Source of the DNA: Pseudomonas rustica
Lineage (GTDB): Bacteria > Pseudomonadota > Gammaproteobacteria > Pseudomonadales > Pseudomonadaceae
Length of the DNA stretch: 64,000 nucleotides
Assembly: GCF_018336155.1 (NCBI RefSeq)
Contig: NZ_JAGYHF010000011.1
Location: 1-64,000, forward strand
Reading direction: 5' to 3'
Both the position numbers and the translations under genes were made by a program. Below the pieces are notes generated by a model, which was not told the origin of the DNA, made no database searches, and was given only the letters and a program-made list of their open reading frames with translations. Of the stretch, positions 50,476 to 59,338 are shown piece by piece. The first letter of the stretch is position 1; every line of letters starts with the position of its first letter.

Positions 50476-51099
50476 TCAGGATTTGAACAATTCGTTGAAC
50501 GCGCGGGCGCGGCGGGTCACTTCGGCGGTGCTCTCGGCACCGAACAAACCGTGAACCACGGCAAGCAGGTCGACCCCGTGGGCTACCAGCGGCGCAGCGT
50601 TGTCGAGGCTGATGCCGCCAATCGCGCAGATTGGCAGGTGCAGCGTGCGTTTGGCTTCGTCGAGCAGATCGAGGCTGCAGGTCGGCGCGCCAGGCTTGGT
50701 GTTGGAATTGAAGAAGCGGCCGAAGGCGACGTAACTCGCGCCTTCTTTGGCGGCTTGTTCGGCCAGCGCAATTTGCGCGTGGCAGGTCGAACCGATGATG
50801 GCTTTTGAACCGAGCAGGGCGCGGGTCGGTGACAGCGGGCCGTCGGTCTGGCCGAGGTGCACGCCGACGTTGAGGCGCGCGGCGAGTTCGGCGTCATCGT
50901 TGATGATCAGTTGCGTTTTGTAGCGCTCGCACAGATCGCGCAACGCTTCGGCCTCGCGCAGACGGCGGGCCTCATCGTTGCTCTTGTCGCGGTATTGCAG
51001 CAGGGTGACGCCGCCTTCCAGCGCCGCCTCTACATAAGACAGAAACTTACCGGCCAGCAATTCGCTGTCGGTAATGGCATACAGGCCACGTAGTTTCAT
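50476..51099 (-). CDS. thiE: Thiamine-phosphate synthase
   Basis: A 207-residue TIM-barrel enzyme that joins hydroxymethylpyrimidine diphosphate and the thiazole phosphate. Family stretches: LRGLYAITDSELL, LLQYRDKSNDEARRL (about 35-49), GVHLGQTDGPLSPTRALLG and YVAFGRFFNSNTKPGAPT. It lies 18 bases after the thiD stop and 17 bases before hemL, consistent with one operon. No thiamine riboswitch was recognised upstream of thiD. Confidence 0.96.
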   Translation of the reverse strand: MKLRGLYAITDSELLAGKFLSYVEAALEGGVTLLQYRDKSNDEARRLREAEALRDLCERYKTQLIINDDAELAARLNVGVHLGQTDGPLSPTRALLGSKAIIGSTCHAQIALAEQAAKEGASYVAFGRFFNSNTKPGAPTCSLDLLDEAKRTLHLPICAIGGISLDNAAPLVAHGVDLLAVVHGLFGAESTAEVTRRARAFNELFKS

Positions 51100-51117
51100 C
51101 GGGCAGACCTCACGACG

Positions 51118-51915
51118 TTACGAGCAGAAATCCAGCGGCAGGCGACGCGGGACGAACTGGCCTTTGCCCAGTTGTTCGGCATCGCGCAGGGTGCGCCAGG
51201 TGTAATCGAGTGCACTGCGCACGGCGCTGGCGAGGTGTTCGCCTTGCGCCAGTCGCCCGGCCAATGCGCTGGCCAATGTGCAACCGGAACCGTGATAGCT
51301 GCCCGGCAGACGCTGGCAGATAAAGGTTTCACGCAGTCCGTCGCGGCTGTACACGCGGTTGTGGATTTCAGTTTCGTCGCCATGGCCGCCAGTGATCAGC
51401 AGGTTTTTGACGAACGGCAGGAGTTTTTCAGCGCACTCGTCCGCGGTGCCTTCGGGCAGTTCGGCGAGGATGCGCGCTTCAGGGAGGTTAGGGGTGGCAA
51501 TGATCGACAGCGGCAGCAGACGCTCGCGCATCGCATAGCCGACCTCGTCCTTGCCCAGGCGTCCGCCGCCGCCGGCGCGCAGCACCGGGTCGCAGACCAC
51601 CGGCAAGTGCGGGTGCGCCGAGAGCAGTTCGACAACGGTGTCGACCATCTCCAGCGAACCGAGCATGCCCAGTTTGACCGCAGCGACTTCGGAGTCGTTG
51701 AGCACGGCATTGGCTTGAGCCAGTACCCACTCACGGTCGAGGACGCGGAAGTCAGTGACGTTGACGGTGTCTTGCACGGTCAGGGCGGTGACGGCCGGAG
51801 CCGCATGGCAACCCTGCGCGAGCAGGGCTTCGATATCTGCCTGCAAGCCGGCGCCACCACTTGGGTCGTGGCCGGAGAGACAGAGGACAACGGGGCGGGA
51901 GCTGTAGATATTCAT
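51118..51915 (-). CDS. thiD: Hydroxymethylpyrimidine/phosphomethylpyrimidine kinase
   Basis: A 265-residue ribokinase-family enzyme that phosphorylates HMP twice for thiamine synthesis. Visible motifs: VLCLSGHDPSGGAGLQADI at residues 10-28, LPVVCDPVLRAGGGGRL, and the C-terminal ATP/anion hole LPGSYHGSGCTLASALAG (about 208-225). The start is MNIYSSRPV; a GTG seven codons upstream is possible. It is the first gene of thiD-thiE-hemL and diverges from the ladS gene. Confidence 0.95.
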   Translation of the reverse strand: MNIYSSRPVVLCLSGHDPSGGAGLQADIEALLAQGCHAAPAVTALTVQDTVNVTDFRVLDREWVLAQANAVLNDSEVAAVKLGMLGSLEMVDTVVELLSAHPHLPVVCDPVLRAGGGGRLGKDEVGYAMRERLLPLSIIATPNLPEARILAELPEGTADECAEKLLPFVKNLLITGGHGDETEIHNRVYSRDGLRETFICQRLPGSYHGSGCTLASALAGRLAQGEHLASAVRSALDYTWRTLRDAEQLGKGQFVPRRLPLDFCS

Positions 51916-52389
51916 GGTGCGCGAGCTTACCACCAAAGCTGATTTTCGGGTTCAGTCCTGACGGTGTTTGCTAGCAGATTGTCGGACAACGCTGCAGTCT
52001 TTATTTAGAGCACATTTGTGGCGAGGGGATTTATCCCCGTTCGGCTGCGAAGCAGTCGCAAGTCCATCAGCGAGGTGTGTCAGAAAGAACCGGATTGCAG
52101 GGTTTGGGGCCGCTTCGCAGCCCAACGGGGATAAATCCCCTCGCCACAATTGATCACCTATCAAAGAGGTTGTTGTAGTGAGCTGACCAACCCAACAGCT
52201 CTAGTCCGCTGCTTTGCTCTGAAACGCCCGTTCTAGAGCCTTTGTAGGAAAAATTTCGATGGTGCTCAATGGCCAGCAGCGGCTATGCTAGTCTGGATCC
52301 AAACCAATAACAGGTAATACCGGTTTTACGTCTACTCAAGGAATGGGGGGGCTTCCTGACATAACCGGACGAGCCACGCTGGGGCTTCA
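51916..52389. other. Divergent gap between thiD and ladS
   Basis: This 474-base gap contains a 135-bp inverted repeat (separate entry). The 240 bases upstream of ladS are lower in GC than their neighbours. No clear -35/-10 pair or riboswitch fold was recognised. Confidence 0.4.
52016..52150. repeat. GGCGAGGGGATTTATCCCC inverted repeat
   Basis: TTGTGGCGAGGGGATTTATC and GATAAATCCCCTCGCCACAA are perfect outer arms with further imperfect pairing inward (GGCTGCGAAGC with GCTTCGCAGCC). This is a third intergenic palindrome family; a half copy occurs at 59211-59232. Confidence 0.93.
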
Positions 52390-54744
52390 ATGCGCTATTT
52401 GCTGATGTTGCTGTTTTGCTTGCCCCTCATGGCGAGCGCCGTCGAATTCGACGAATTCACCCAGAACCTGCCTTTGGGCCGGTCGCTGCAAGTGTTCGAA
52501 GACCCAAGTGGTCAGGCGAGCATTGCCGACGTCCGCGCGCAGGCCGCTGCCGGCAATTTCAAAGCCCATGACAAAGCCACGCTCAATGCCGGTTATTCGC
52601 GCTCGGCGTTCTGGCTGAAAATTGATCTGCATTACCGCCCGAGCAACCCCGCCGCCCAGCGCACCTGGTTGCTAGAGCTGGCTTACCCACCGCTCGACCA
52701 TCTTGATCTGTACTTGCCCGACGCCAGTGGCGACTATCAGCTGATCCGTCAGACTGGCGACGCCTTGCCGTTTGCCAGCCGCGAAATCCGTCAGAACAAC
52801 TACCTGTTCGATCTCGCCTTCGAACCCGACCAACAACAAACCGTGTACCTGCGACTGGCCAGCCAAGGCTCGATCCAGGCGCCGGTGACGTTGTGGTCGA
52901 GCACCGCGTACCTCGAAGATCAACCCGTGCGCCTGTATGTGCTCGGCATCATTTATGGCGTGCTGCTGGGGATGGTGGTTTACAACCTGTTCATCTACCT
53001 CAGCGTGCGCGACACCAGCTACCTCTATTACATCTTCTACATTGCCTCGTTTGGCCTCTATCAACTGTCGGTCAATGGCGCGGCGGTCGAGTACTTCTGG
53101 CCGAACAATCCGTGGTGGGCCAACGCCGCGACACCGTTCTTCATCGGATGCGCCGGCCTGTTCGGCAGCCAGTTCGCGCGCAGTTTCCTGCAGACCAAAA
53201 CCCATAGCCGTGGACTCGATCGCGTCTTGATCGGCCTGATCGCGTTCGGTGCGCTGGTCATCGGACTGTCCTTGATGACCAGTTACGCCCTGGCCCTGCG
53301 CCTGGCGACGACGCTGGCGCTGACCTTCACCGTGGTGATTTTTGCCGCGGGGATTCTGGCCTGGTGGCGCGGTTTGCGCGTGGCGCGGTATTTCATCATT
53401 GCCTGGTCGGCGTTTCTTTTGGGCGGCATCGTCAACACGCTGATGGTGCTCGGCCTGCTGCCAAACGTGTTCCTGACCATGTACGCCAGCCAGATCGGTT
53501 CGGCCATCGAAGTGGCGCTGCTGTCGCTGGCGCTGGCCGACCGCATCAACGCGATGCGTGAGCAGCAGGCGCAGACCCTGTACGACGCCGGGCAGAAACT
53601 CGAAGTGCTCAACCAGCAACTGGCCCACAGCAACAAGCTCAAAGATGAATTTCTGGCGACCCTGACCCACGAACTGCGCACACCGATGAACGGGGTGATC
53701 GGTTCGCTGGAATTGATGCAGACCGTCGAGATGGATTCGGAGCTGGAGCAATATCAGCAAACCGCCGCCGGTTCCGCGCGGGACATGATGCGCATGGTCA
53801 ACGGCATCCTCACCCTCACCGAATTGCAGGCCGGCAAGCTCAAGGCCTCGCCGGGCAGTTTCAGTTTGCGTGGCGTGGTCGAATCGTTGCGCGCGCAGTT
53901 CGACGGCAACGCGGCGAGCAAGTCGCTGGACTTCAAGGTCGACGTGCTGCCAACCCTGCCGGATCGTCTGCACGGCGACAGCGCCAAACTTGCGCAATGC
54001 CTCGAATGCCTGCTGGATAACGCGATCAAGTTCACCCGCGTTGGCGGGCTGGCGTTGCGGGTCACCGGCAAACCGTCGACGGGCAATCGTCTGGCGCTGT
54101 CGTTTGCGGTGATCGACACCGGCATCGGTTTCACCGATCTGGGCGAGGCGACGATGTACCAGCGCTTCTTCCAGCTCGACGGTTCGATGACTCGCGAATA
54201 CGGTGGCCTCGGCGTCGGTCTGGCGATCTGCCGACAATTGGTGGAACTGCTCGGCGGCAAACTCACGCACCGTTCCGAGCCGGGCAGCGGCAGCCGCTTC
54301 CAGTTGGATGTCGAGTTTGAATTGCCGGTGGTTGAGCCCACGCCGAACCCTGCGCCCGCCGGCGATTGCATTCGCGCGCCGCAGGACTGCACGGTATTGC
54401 TCGTGGATGACAACAGCGTCAACCAACTGGTGATGCGCGGCATGCTGCTCAAGCTCGGTTTCCGCGTGCGCACCGCCGACAGCGGCGCGACGGCGCTGGA
54501 CTGCCTGCGGCGAGAAACCTTCGACGCGGTGCTGATCGATTGTCAGTTGCCCAGCCACGAAGGCGCGTCGTTGTGCTGCCAGATTCACGCGCTGCCGGGC
54601 TGCGCGAGTTTGCCGGTGTTCATGCTCGCATTGAGTGCCGATCGAGAGGTCTGCGCCACGGGCGTCGCGGTCGATTACCTGAACAAACCAGTGAAATTCG
54701 AGGATTTGCAGTCGGCGCTGGAGCGTCGAGTGTTGTGCTGCTGA
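52390..54744 (+). CDS. ladS: Hybrid sensor histidine kinase LadS (7TMR-DISM type)
   Basis: A 784-residue membrane kinase. A signal peptide (1-18) is followed by a 7TMR-DISMED2 periplasmic sensor (about 25-165), seven membrane helices (about 180-390), HisKA with His427 in LTHELRTPMNG, HATPase (N box DNAIKF, G boxes DTGIGF and GGLGVGLAIC), and a C-terminal receiver with Asp717 in VLIDCQLP. There is no Hpt domain. Architecture and position (thiD-thiE-hemL on one side, acyl-CoA dehydrogenase and amn on the other) match P. aeruginosa LadS, which passes phosphate to GacS and so raises small Rsm RNAs that favour sessile life. The signal sensed here is unknown. Confidence 0.9.
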   Translation: MRYLLMLLFCLPLMASAVEFDEFTQNLPLGRSLQVFEDPSGQASIADVRAQAAAGNFKAHDKATLNAGYSRSAFWLKIDLHYRPSNPAAQRTWLLELAYPPLDHLDLYLPDASGDYQLIRQTGDALPFASREIRQNNYLFDLAFEPDQQQTVYLRLASQGSIQAPVTLWSSTAYLEDQPVRLYVLGIIYGVLLGMVVYNLFIYLSVRDTSYLYYIFYIASFGLYQLSVNGAAVEYFWPNNPWWANAATPFFIGCAGLFGSQFARSFLQTKTHSRGLDRVLIGLIAFGALVIGLSLMTSYALALRLATTLALTFTVVIFAAGILAWWRGLRVARYFIIAWSAFLLGGIVNTLMVLGLLPNVFLTMYASQIGSAIEVALLSLALADRINAMREQQAQTLYDAGQKLEVLNQQLAHSNKLKDEFLATLTHELRTPMNGVIGSLELMQTVEMDSELEQYQQTAAGSARDMMRMVNGILTLTELQAGKLKASPGSFSLRGVVESLRAQFDGNAASKSLDFKVDVLPTLPDRLHGDSAKLAQCLECLLDNAIKFTRVGGLALRVTGKPSTGNRLALSFAVIDTGIGFTDLGEATMYQRFFQLDGSMTREYGGLGVGLAICRQLVELLGGKLTHRSEPGSGSRFQLDVEFELPVVEPTPNPAPAGDCIRAPQDCTVLLVDDNSVNQLVMRGMLLKLGFRVRTADSGATALDCLRRETFDAVLIDCQLPSHEGASLCCQIHALPGCASLPVFMLALSADREVCATGVAVDYLNKPVKFEDLQSALERRVLCC

Positions 54745-54839
54745 CAGGGTAAAAGCGCCGCGAATTCGGCGTCTATGACACTTTGATCGACAGAGAGCCG
54801 GTGCTTAACTGAGCTTTCTGGAGAGCCAAGGAGCCCGTC

Positions 54840-56489
54840 ATGAACCTGCATCAGTTCGCCGAAACCCACGAAGTCACCAACCAGCCGCCGTCGCTGGACG
54901 GCACCAACCTGTACCGCATCGACCTGCCGTTGCAGGAGTGGTTGCGCAGGTTCGGCGCCGGTTGGGCCGAGTCGCGGATCGATGCCTACGGCGCGCTGGC
55001 CGGCGGGCCGCTGATGGAAGCCGGATTCCTCGCTAACCAAAACAAACCCATATTTGTCAGCCACGATCGTTACGGCCATCGCATCGATCTGGTGGAATTT
55101 CATCCGGCCTATCACGAGTTGATGCGCACGGCGATCGAGCATGGTTTGCACTCGATGCCGTGGACGCATCCACAGGACGGCGCCCACGTCGCCCGCGCCG
55201 CGATGAGTTATCTGCACAGCCAGGCCGAGGCCGGCAGCGGTTGCCCGCTGACCATGACTTTTGCCAGCGTGCCGGCCCTGCGTCTGCAACCGAATCTGGC
55301 TGAGCAATGGTTGCCGAAAGTCCTCGCCACGGAATACGACCCGCGCAACGTCGGCATGGCGCACAAGGCTGGCGTGACCATCGGCATGGCCATGACCGAG
55401 AAGCAGGGCGGCACCGACGTGCGCGCCAACACCACCAAGGCGTATCCGGTCGGCACCAGTGGCCCGGGCGAGGCGTATGAATTGGTCGGGCACAAATGGT
55501 TCTGCTCGGCGCCGATGTGCGATGCATTCCTCACGCTGGCGCAGACCGACAAGGGTTTGAGCTGCTTCCTGCTGCCGCGCCATCGCCCGGACGACACACG
55601 CAATCAGTTCTACATTCAGCGCCTGAAAAACAAACTCGGCAACCAGTCCAACGCCTCGAGCGAAGTGGAGTTTCGTGGCGCGCTGGCATGGATGGTCGGC
55701 GAAGAAGGGCGCGGCGTACCGACCATTATCGAGATGGTCGCGATGACCCGTTTCGATTGCATGGTCGGTTCCAGCTCGCTGATGCGTCAGGCGCTGACCC
55801 AGGCCAGCCACCACTGCGCGCACCGCAAGGTCGGCGGCAAATTGCTCAGCGAACAGCCATTGATGCAAAACGTGCTGGCCGATCTGGCCCTGGAAAGCGA
55901 AGCCGCGCTGGCGCTGAGCTTGCGCATGGGCAAGGCGTTGGATCATCTCGACGATCGCCACGAAGCGCAATTTGCACGACTGGTAACGGCGGTGGGCAAA
56001 TATTGGATCTGCAAACGCGCGCCGGGAATGATCAACGAAGCGGCGGAATGCATGGGCGGCGCCGGGTATGTTGAAGAGAGCATCCTGCCGCGTTTGTACC
56101 GCGAGGCGCCGGTGAACTCTACGTGGGAAGGTTCGGGGAATGTGCAATGCCTCGACGTGCTGCGGGCGTTGTCGAAAGAACCGGGCGTGCTGGATGTGTT
56201 GTTCAGCGAGCTCGGTGATGGCCACGGCGACAAACGCTTGGCCGCGCATATTCAACAGTTGCAGGCGCAATTCAAGGACACCAGTGACATTCAGTATCGG
56301 GCGCGGCAGTTGACTGAAGACATCGCGCTCGGTTTGCAGGCCAAGCTCCTGTTGGAGGCCGGAAACTCAGCCGTCAGCGATGCCTTTATTGCCAGCCGCC
56401 TGAGCGGTGGTGGCCGCGCCTACGGCGCCTTGCCACGCGGCCTCGACATCGAAGCCCTCGTCGCCCGCTCAACCCCCCAAGCCCTCTGA
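54840..56489 (+). CDS. AidB-like acyl-CoA dehydrogenase
   Basis: A 549-residue flavoprotein of the AidB/isovaleryl-CoA dehydrogenase-like branch. Visible: GVTIGMAMTEKQGGTDVRAN (about 178-197, FAD loop), LVGHKWFCSAPMCDAFLTLA, and MINEAAECMGGAGYVEES (about 395-412), with the LYREAPVNSTWEGSGNVQCLDVLRAL segment characteristic of AidB. E. coli AidB protects DNA from alkylation and binds DNA; whether this protein does so or is a metabolic dehydrogenase cannot be told from sequence. A good ribosome-binding site (AAGGAG) precedes ATG. Confidence 0.9.
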   Translation: MNLHQFAETHEVTNQPPSLDGTNLYRIDLPLQEWLRRFGAGWAESRIDAYGALAGGPLMEAGFLANQNKPIFVSHDRYGHRIDLVEFHPAYHELMRTAIEHGLHSMPWTHPQDGAHVARAAMSYLHSQAEAGSGCPLTMTFASVPALRLQPNLAEQWLPKVLATEYDPRNVGMAHKAGVTIGMAMTEKQGGTDVRANTTKAYPVGTSGPGEAYELVGHKWFCSAPMCDAFLTLAQTDKGLSCFLLPRHRPDDTRNQFYIQRLKNKLGNQSNASSEVEFRGALAWMVGEEGRGVPTIIEMVAMTRFDCMVGSSSLMRQALTQASHHCAHRKVGGKLLSEQPLMQNVLADLALESEAALALSLRMGKALDHLDDRHEAQFARLVTAVGKYWICKRAPGMINEAAECMGGAGYVEESILPRLYREAPVNSTWEGSGNVQCLDVLRALSKEPGVLDVLFSELGDGHGDKRLAAHIQQLQAQFKDTSDIQYRARQLTEDIALGLQAKLLLEAGNSAVSDAFIASRLSGGGRAYGALPRGLDIEALVARSTPQAL

Positions 56490-56500
56490 CCCCCACAAAT

Positions 56501-56587
56501 CCCCTGTAGGAGCTGCCGAAGGCTGCAATCTTTTGATCCTATAAACAGCAAGATCAAAAGATCGCAGCCTTCGGCAGCTCCTACAAG
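56501..56587. repeat. Inverted REP pair
   Basis: CCCCTGTAGGAGCTGCCGAA and TTCGGCAGCTCCTACAAGG surround a loop with GATCCTATAAACAGCAAGATC, itself palindromic. It lies between the acyl-CoA dehydrogenase gene and amn. Confidence 0.95.
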
Positions 56588-56694
56588 GATTGGGGTGGCC
56601 CATATATTGTGCGGTTGCCAACATGCCACTGTTCCCGTGACGCCACGATGCAGGCAAGATGAAGCTCTGCAAGTCAGAACACAGGAAGCTGATC

Positions 56695-58158
56695 GTGACC
56701 GAAGCGTTTATTGTTGTTCAAACCGCCGAACAAGCCGTGGATCGTCTCGCCGAGCTGCATGAGCGGGCCACCACTGCGCTGAACTCGGCGCTCAAGCGTT
56801 ACCTGAAAGATCGCGTCGAACCCGACGCTGCGCAGCGTGCTCTGTTTCGTTATCCCGAACTGCGTCTGACCTACCATTGCCAGGGCGAAGTCCCGCAGAC
56901 CACCCGCGCTTACGCCAAGGTGCAATTGCCGGGCACTTACAGTGTCACCGTCACCCACCCGGCGGCGTTCCGCAAATATCTGCTCGAACAACTGGTGCCG
57001 TTGATGCACGACTTCACGGTGACCGTGGAAGTCGGCGTCAGCCAGCAAAACATTCCGTATCCGTACGTGGTCGAGCAGGGCGATGAACTCGCCGGTTCCG
57101 GCGTCACTGCTGCCGTGCTGGCGCGGGTGTTCCCGAGTACCGACCTGTCCGCCGCCACCGATGGCATCGCCGACGGTCTCTACGATTGGGAAAACACCGA
57201 TCCACTGCCGCTGGCGCTGTTCGATGCGGCGCGCGTGGATTTCTCCCTGCGTCGGCTGGTGCATTACACCGGTAGCGACTGGCGTCATGTGCAACCGTGG
57301 ATTCTGCTGACCAACTATCACCGTTACGTCGACCAGTTCATCGTCCATGGTCTGGAGCAATTGCGCAGTGACCCGCGTTTTGTGCGCATGGTCTTGCCCG
57401 GCAACGTGATCATCGAAAAGAGCATGGATCACGGCGAAGCCTCGGCAATCGCCGCCGGTGTGGTTTGGCACCGTTACCAGATGCCGGCCTATCACCTGAT
57501 CGCCAACGATGGCCACGGCGTCACGCTGGTGAACATTGGCGTCGGCCCGTCCAACGCCAAGAACATCACCGACCACTTGGCCGTGCTGCGTCCGCATTGC
57601 TGGCTGATGATCGGTCACTGCGGCGGGCTGCGTCAGTCGCAGACCATTGGCGACTACGTGCTGGCCCACGCTTATATGCGTCGCGACGGCATTCTCGACC
57701 GCGTGGTACCGCCGAACATCCCGATCCCGGCGCTGGCCGAAGTGCAAATGGCGCTGCAACAGGCAGCGGCGAATGTCACCGGCGAGAAGGGTGATGATCT
57801 GAAAAAACGCCTGCGCACCGGCACCGTGCTGACCTACGACGACCGTAACTGGGAATTGCGTTGGGCGCAGGAACGACCGTTGATCAACCTGTCCCGCGCG
57901 GTCGCGGTGGACATGGAAAGCGGCACGATTGCCGCGCAGGGTTATCGCTTGCGCGTACCGTACGGCACGTTGCTGTGCGTATCGGACAAACCGCTGCACA
58001 GTGAAATCAAGCTGCCGGGTTCGGCCAACGCGTTCTATGAGCGCGCGGTCAGTCAGCACTTGAAGATCGGCATCGAAGCGGTCGATCTGCTGCGCACTGA
58101 ACTCAACTCGCTGCACTCGCGCAAACTGCGCAGCTTCGACGAACCGCCGTTCCGTTAA
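56695..58158 (+). CDS. amn: AMP nucleosidase
   Basis: A 487-residue enzyme that splits AMP into adenine and ribose 5-phosphate, draining the AMP pool. The N-terminal Amn-specific domain (about 1-170) is followed by a nucleoside-phosphorylase-like domain: NDGHGVTLVNIGVGPSNAKN, MIGHCGGLRQSQTIGDYVLA (about 315-335), and AVDMESGTIAAQGYRLRVPYGTLLCVSDKP. The start is inferred to be GTG at 56695 with AGGAAG at good spacing; an upstream ATG would add 12 residues unlike the family. Confidence 0.96.
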   Translation: MTEAFIVVQTAEQAVDRLAELHERATTALNSALKRYLKDRVEPDAAQRALFRYPELRLTYHCQGEVPQTTRAYAKVQLPGTYSVTVTHPAAFRKYLLEQLVPLMHDFTVTVEVGVSQQNIPYPYVVEQGDELAGSGVTAAVLARVFPSTDLSAATDGIADGLYDWENTDPLPLALFDAARVDFSLRRLVHYTGSDWRHVQPWILLTNYHRYVDQFIVHGLEQLRSDPRFVRMVLPGNVIIEKSMDHGEASAIAAGVVWHRYQMPAYHLIANDGHGVTLVNIGVGPSNAKNITDHLAVLRPHCWLMIGHCGGLRQSQTIGDYVLAHAYMRRDGILDRVVPPNIPIPALAEVQMALQQAAANVTGEKGDDLKKRLRTGTVLTYDDRNWELRWAQERPLINLSRAVAVDMESGTIAAQGYRLRVPYGTLLCVSDKPLHSEIKLPGSANAFYERAVSQHLKIGIEAVDLLRTELNSLHSRKLRSFDEPPFR

Positions 58159-58231
58159 CGGTTAGTCGTGGTCATTTGGCGGTCAGGGCACTAGCATTGT
58201 CAGCCCTGATCGCTAAATGTTTGCTCTCCCT

Positions 58232-58867
58232 ATGTCTCGTCCCCCGCGTCCACCTTCCCGCCGCCCTGGCGCGAAGCCTCAGTCGTCTTCGCCGCGCCGT
58301 GTTGCCAAGGCGCCACCGGCCGAGCCGAAACTGATCCTGTTCAACAAACCGTTCGATGTGCTGACGCAATTCAGCGACGGCGAAGGGCGGGCGACGCTCA
58401 AGGATTACATTGATGTGCCCGGTATTTATCCGGCCGGACGTCTGGATCGCGACAGTGAGGGGTTGCTGTTGCTGACCAACGACGGGCAGTTGCAGGCGCG
58501 CATCGCTGATCCGAAACATAAACTGGCGAAGACGTATTGGGTGCAGGTCGAAGGCGTGCCGACCGCCGAACAGTTGCAGCGTCTGCGTGACGGCGTTGAG
58601 TTGAACGACGGCATGACCTTGCCCGCTGAAGCGCGGCAGCTGGATGAACCTGAGTTGTGGCCACGCAATCCGCCGGTACGCTTTCGCGCGACCATTCCGA
58701 CGTCGTGGCTGGAGTTGGTGATTCGCGAAGGGCGCAATCGACAAGTGCGGCGCATGACCGCGGCGGTCGGGTTGCCGACGTTGCGGCTGGTGCGGGTGAA
58801 GATTGGTGACTGGACGATCGAAGGGCTCGATCAGGGCCAGTGGAAGGAAGTGCCAGCGCGCTTATAG
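58232..58867 (+). CDS. rluE: 23S rRNA pseudouridine-2457 synthase
   Basis: A 211-residue RsuA-family pseudouridine synthase. The catalytic aspartate is in YPAGRLDRDSEGLLLLTNDG (about 74-93). LILFNKPFDVLTQFSDGEGR and LELVIREGRNRQVRRMTAAVGLPTLRLVRVKIG are diagnostic. The N terminus is Pro/Arg/Ser-rich and lacks an S4 domain, as in RluE. ATG at 58232 is chosen; one five codons upstream is possible. It is convergent with the DUF2788 gene and overlaps it by 6 bases. Confidence 0.92.
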   Translation: MSRPPRPPSRRPGAKPQSSSPRRVAKAPPAEPKLILFNKPFDVLTQFSDGEGRATLKDYIDVPGIYPAGRLDRDSEGLLLLTNDGQLQARIADPKHKLAKTYWVQVEGVPTAEQLQRLRDGVELNDGMTLPAEARQLDEPELWPRNPPVRFRATIPTSWLELVIREGRNRQVRRMTAAVGLPTLRLVRVKIGDWTIEGLDQGQWKEVPARL

Positions 58868-59071
58868 AGCGCCGGATTCGATCAGGCCGATCACCACACT
58901 TTTAATGATGAACGCGGCCACACCCAGGCCCAGCACGAAGAACAAAATGAACGAGCCAAAGCGCCCGGCCTTGGACTTCTTCGCCAGATCCCAGACGATA
59001 AAACCCATGAAAATGATCAGGATGCTGACCAGACCGGTCATCATCCACTCTTCAAATACGGCTGGATCCAT
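58862..59071 (-). CDS. DUF2788 family small membrane protein
   Basis: A 69-residue protein with two predicted membrane helices (about 11-29 and 40-63), linked by a basic loop KKSKAGRFG that should face the cytoplasm. This layout matches DUF2788, common in Pseudomonas and of unknown function. Its 3' end overlaps that of rluE on the opposite strand by 6 bases. Confidence 0.85.
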   Translation of the reverse strand: MDPAVFEEWMMTGLVSILIIFMGFIVWDLAKKSKAGRFGSFILFFVLGLGVAAFIIKSVVIGLIESGAL

Positions 59072-59210
59072 TGGGGTTCTCCGGCATGGGCGCGGCTAAA
59101 AGGGCGCGGCGAGTATACGCCAAGGGCGGATGGCGGGGCATTGACCTGCGTCGGTGTGCCGCAGTCATTGGTCTGCAACACCAATCCTGCCAGTGCTGCG
59201 CACTGGAACG

Positions 59211-59331
59211 GGGATAAATCCCCTCGCCACAAAAGCGCTCTGTAGGAGCTGCCGAAGGCTGCGATCTTTTGATCTGGATTTTAAAAGATCAAAAGATCGC
59301 AGCCTCGTTTCACTCGTCAGCTCCTACAGGG
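59211..59331. repeat. Composite: half GGGGATAAATCCCC repeat plus altered REP pair
   Basis: 59211-59232 is a lone half of the 52016-52150 family. 59240-59331 is a REP pair whose right arm reads CAGCCTCGTTTCACTCGTCAG instead of the usual CAGCCTTCGGCAG, so the pairing near the loop base is broken while the outer CTCCTACAGGG is intact. Confidence 0.9.
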
Positions 59332-59338
59332 GGCGGTA

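Noticed and set aside
51916..52389. Thiamine (TPP) riboswitch upstream of thiD
   Set aside because: The conserved CTGAGA and related TPP-box bases were not seen on the minus strand upstream of thiD; the gap instead contains an inverted repeat.
52672..54588. A 638-codon open frame on the minus strand opposite ladS
   Set aside because: Antisense to the kinase and receiver domains; no recognisable protein.
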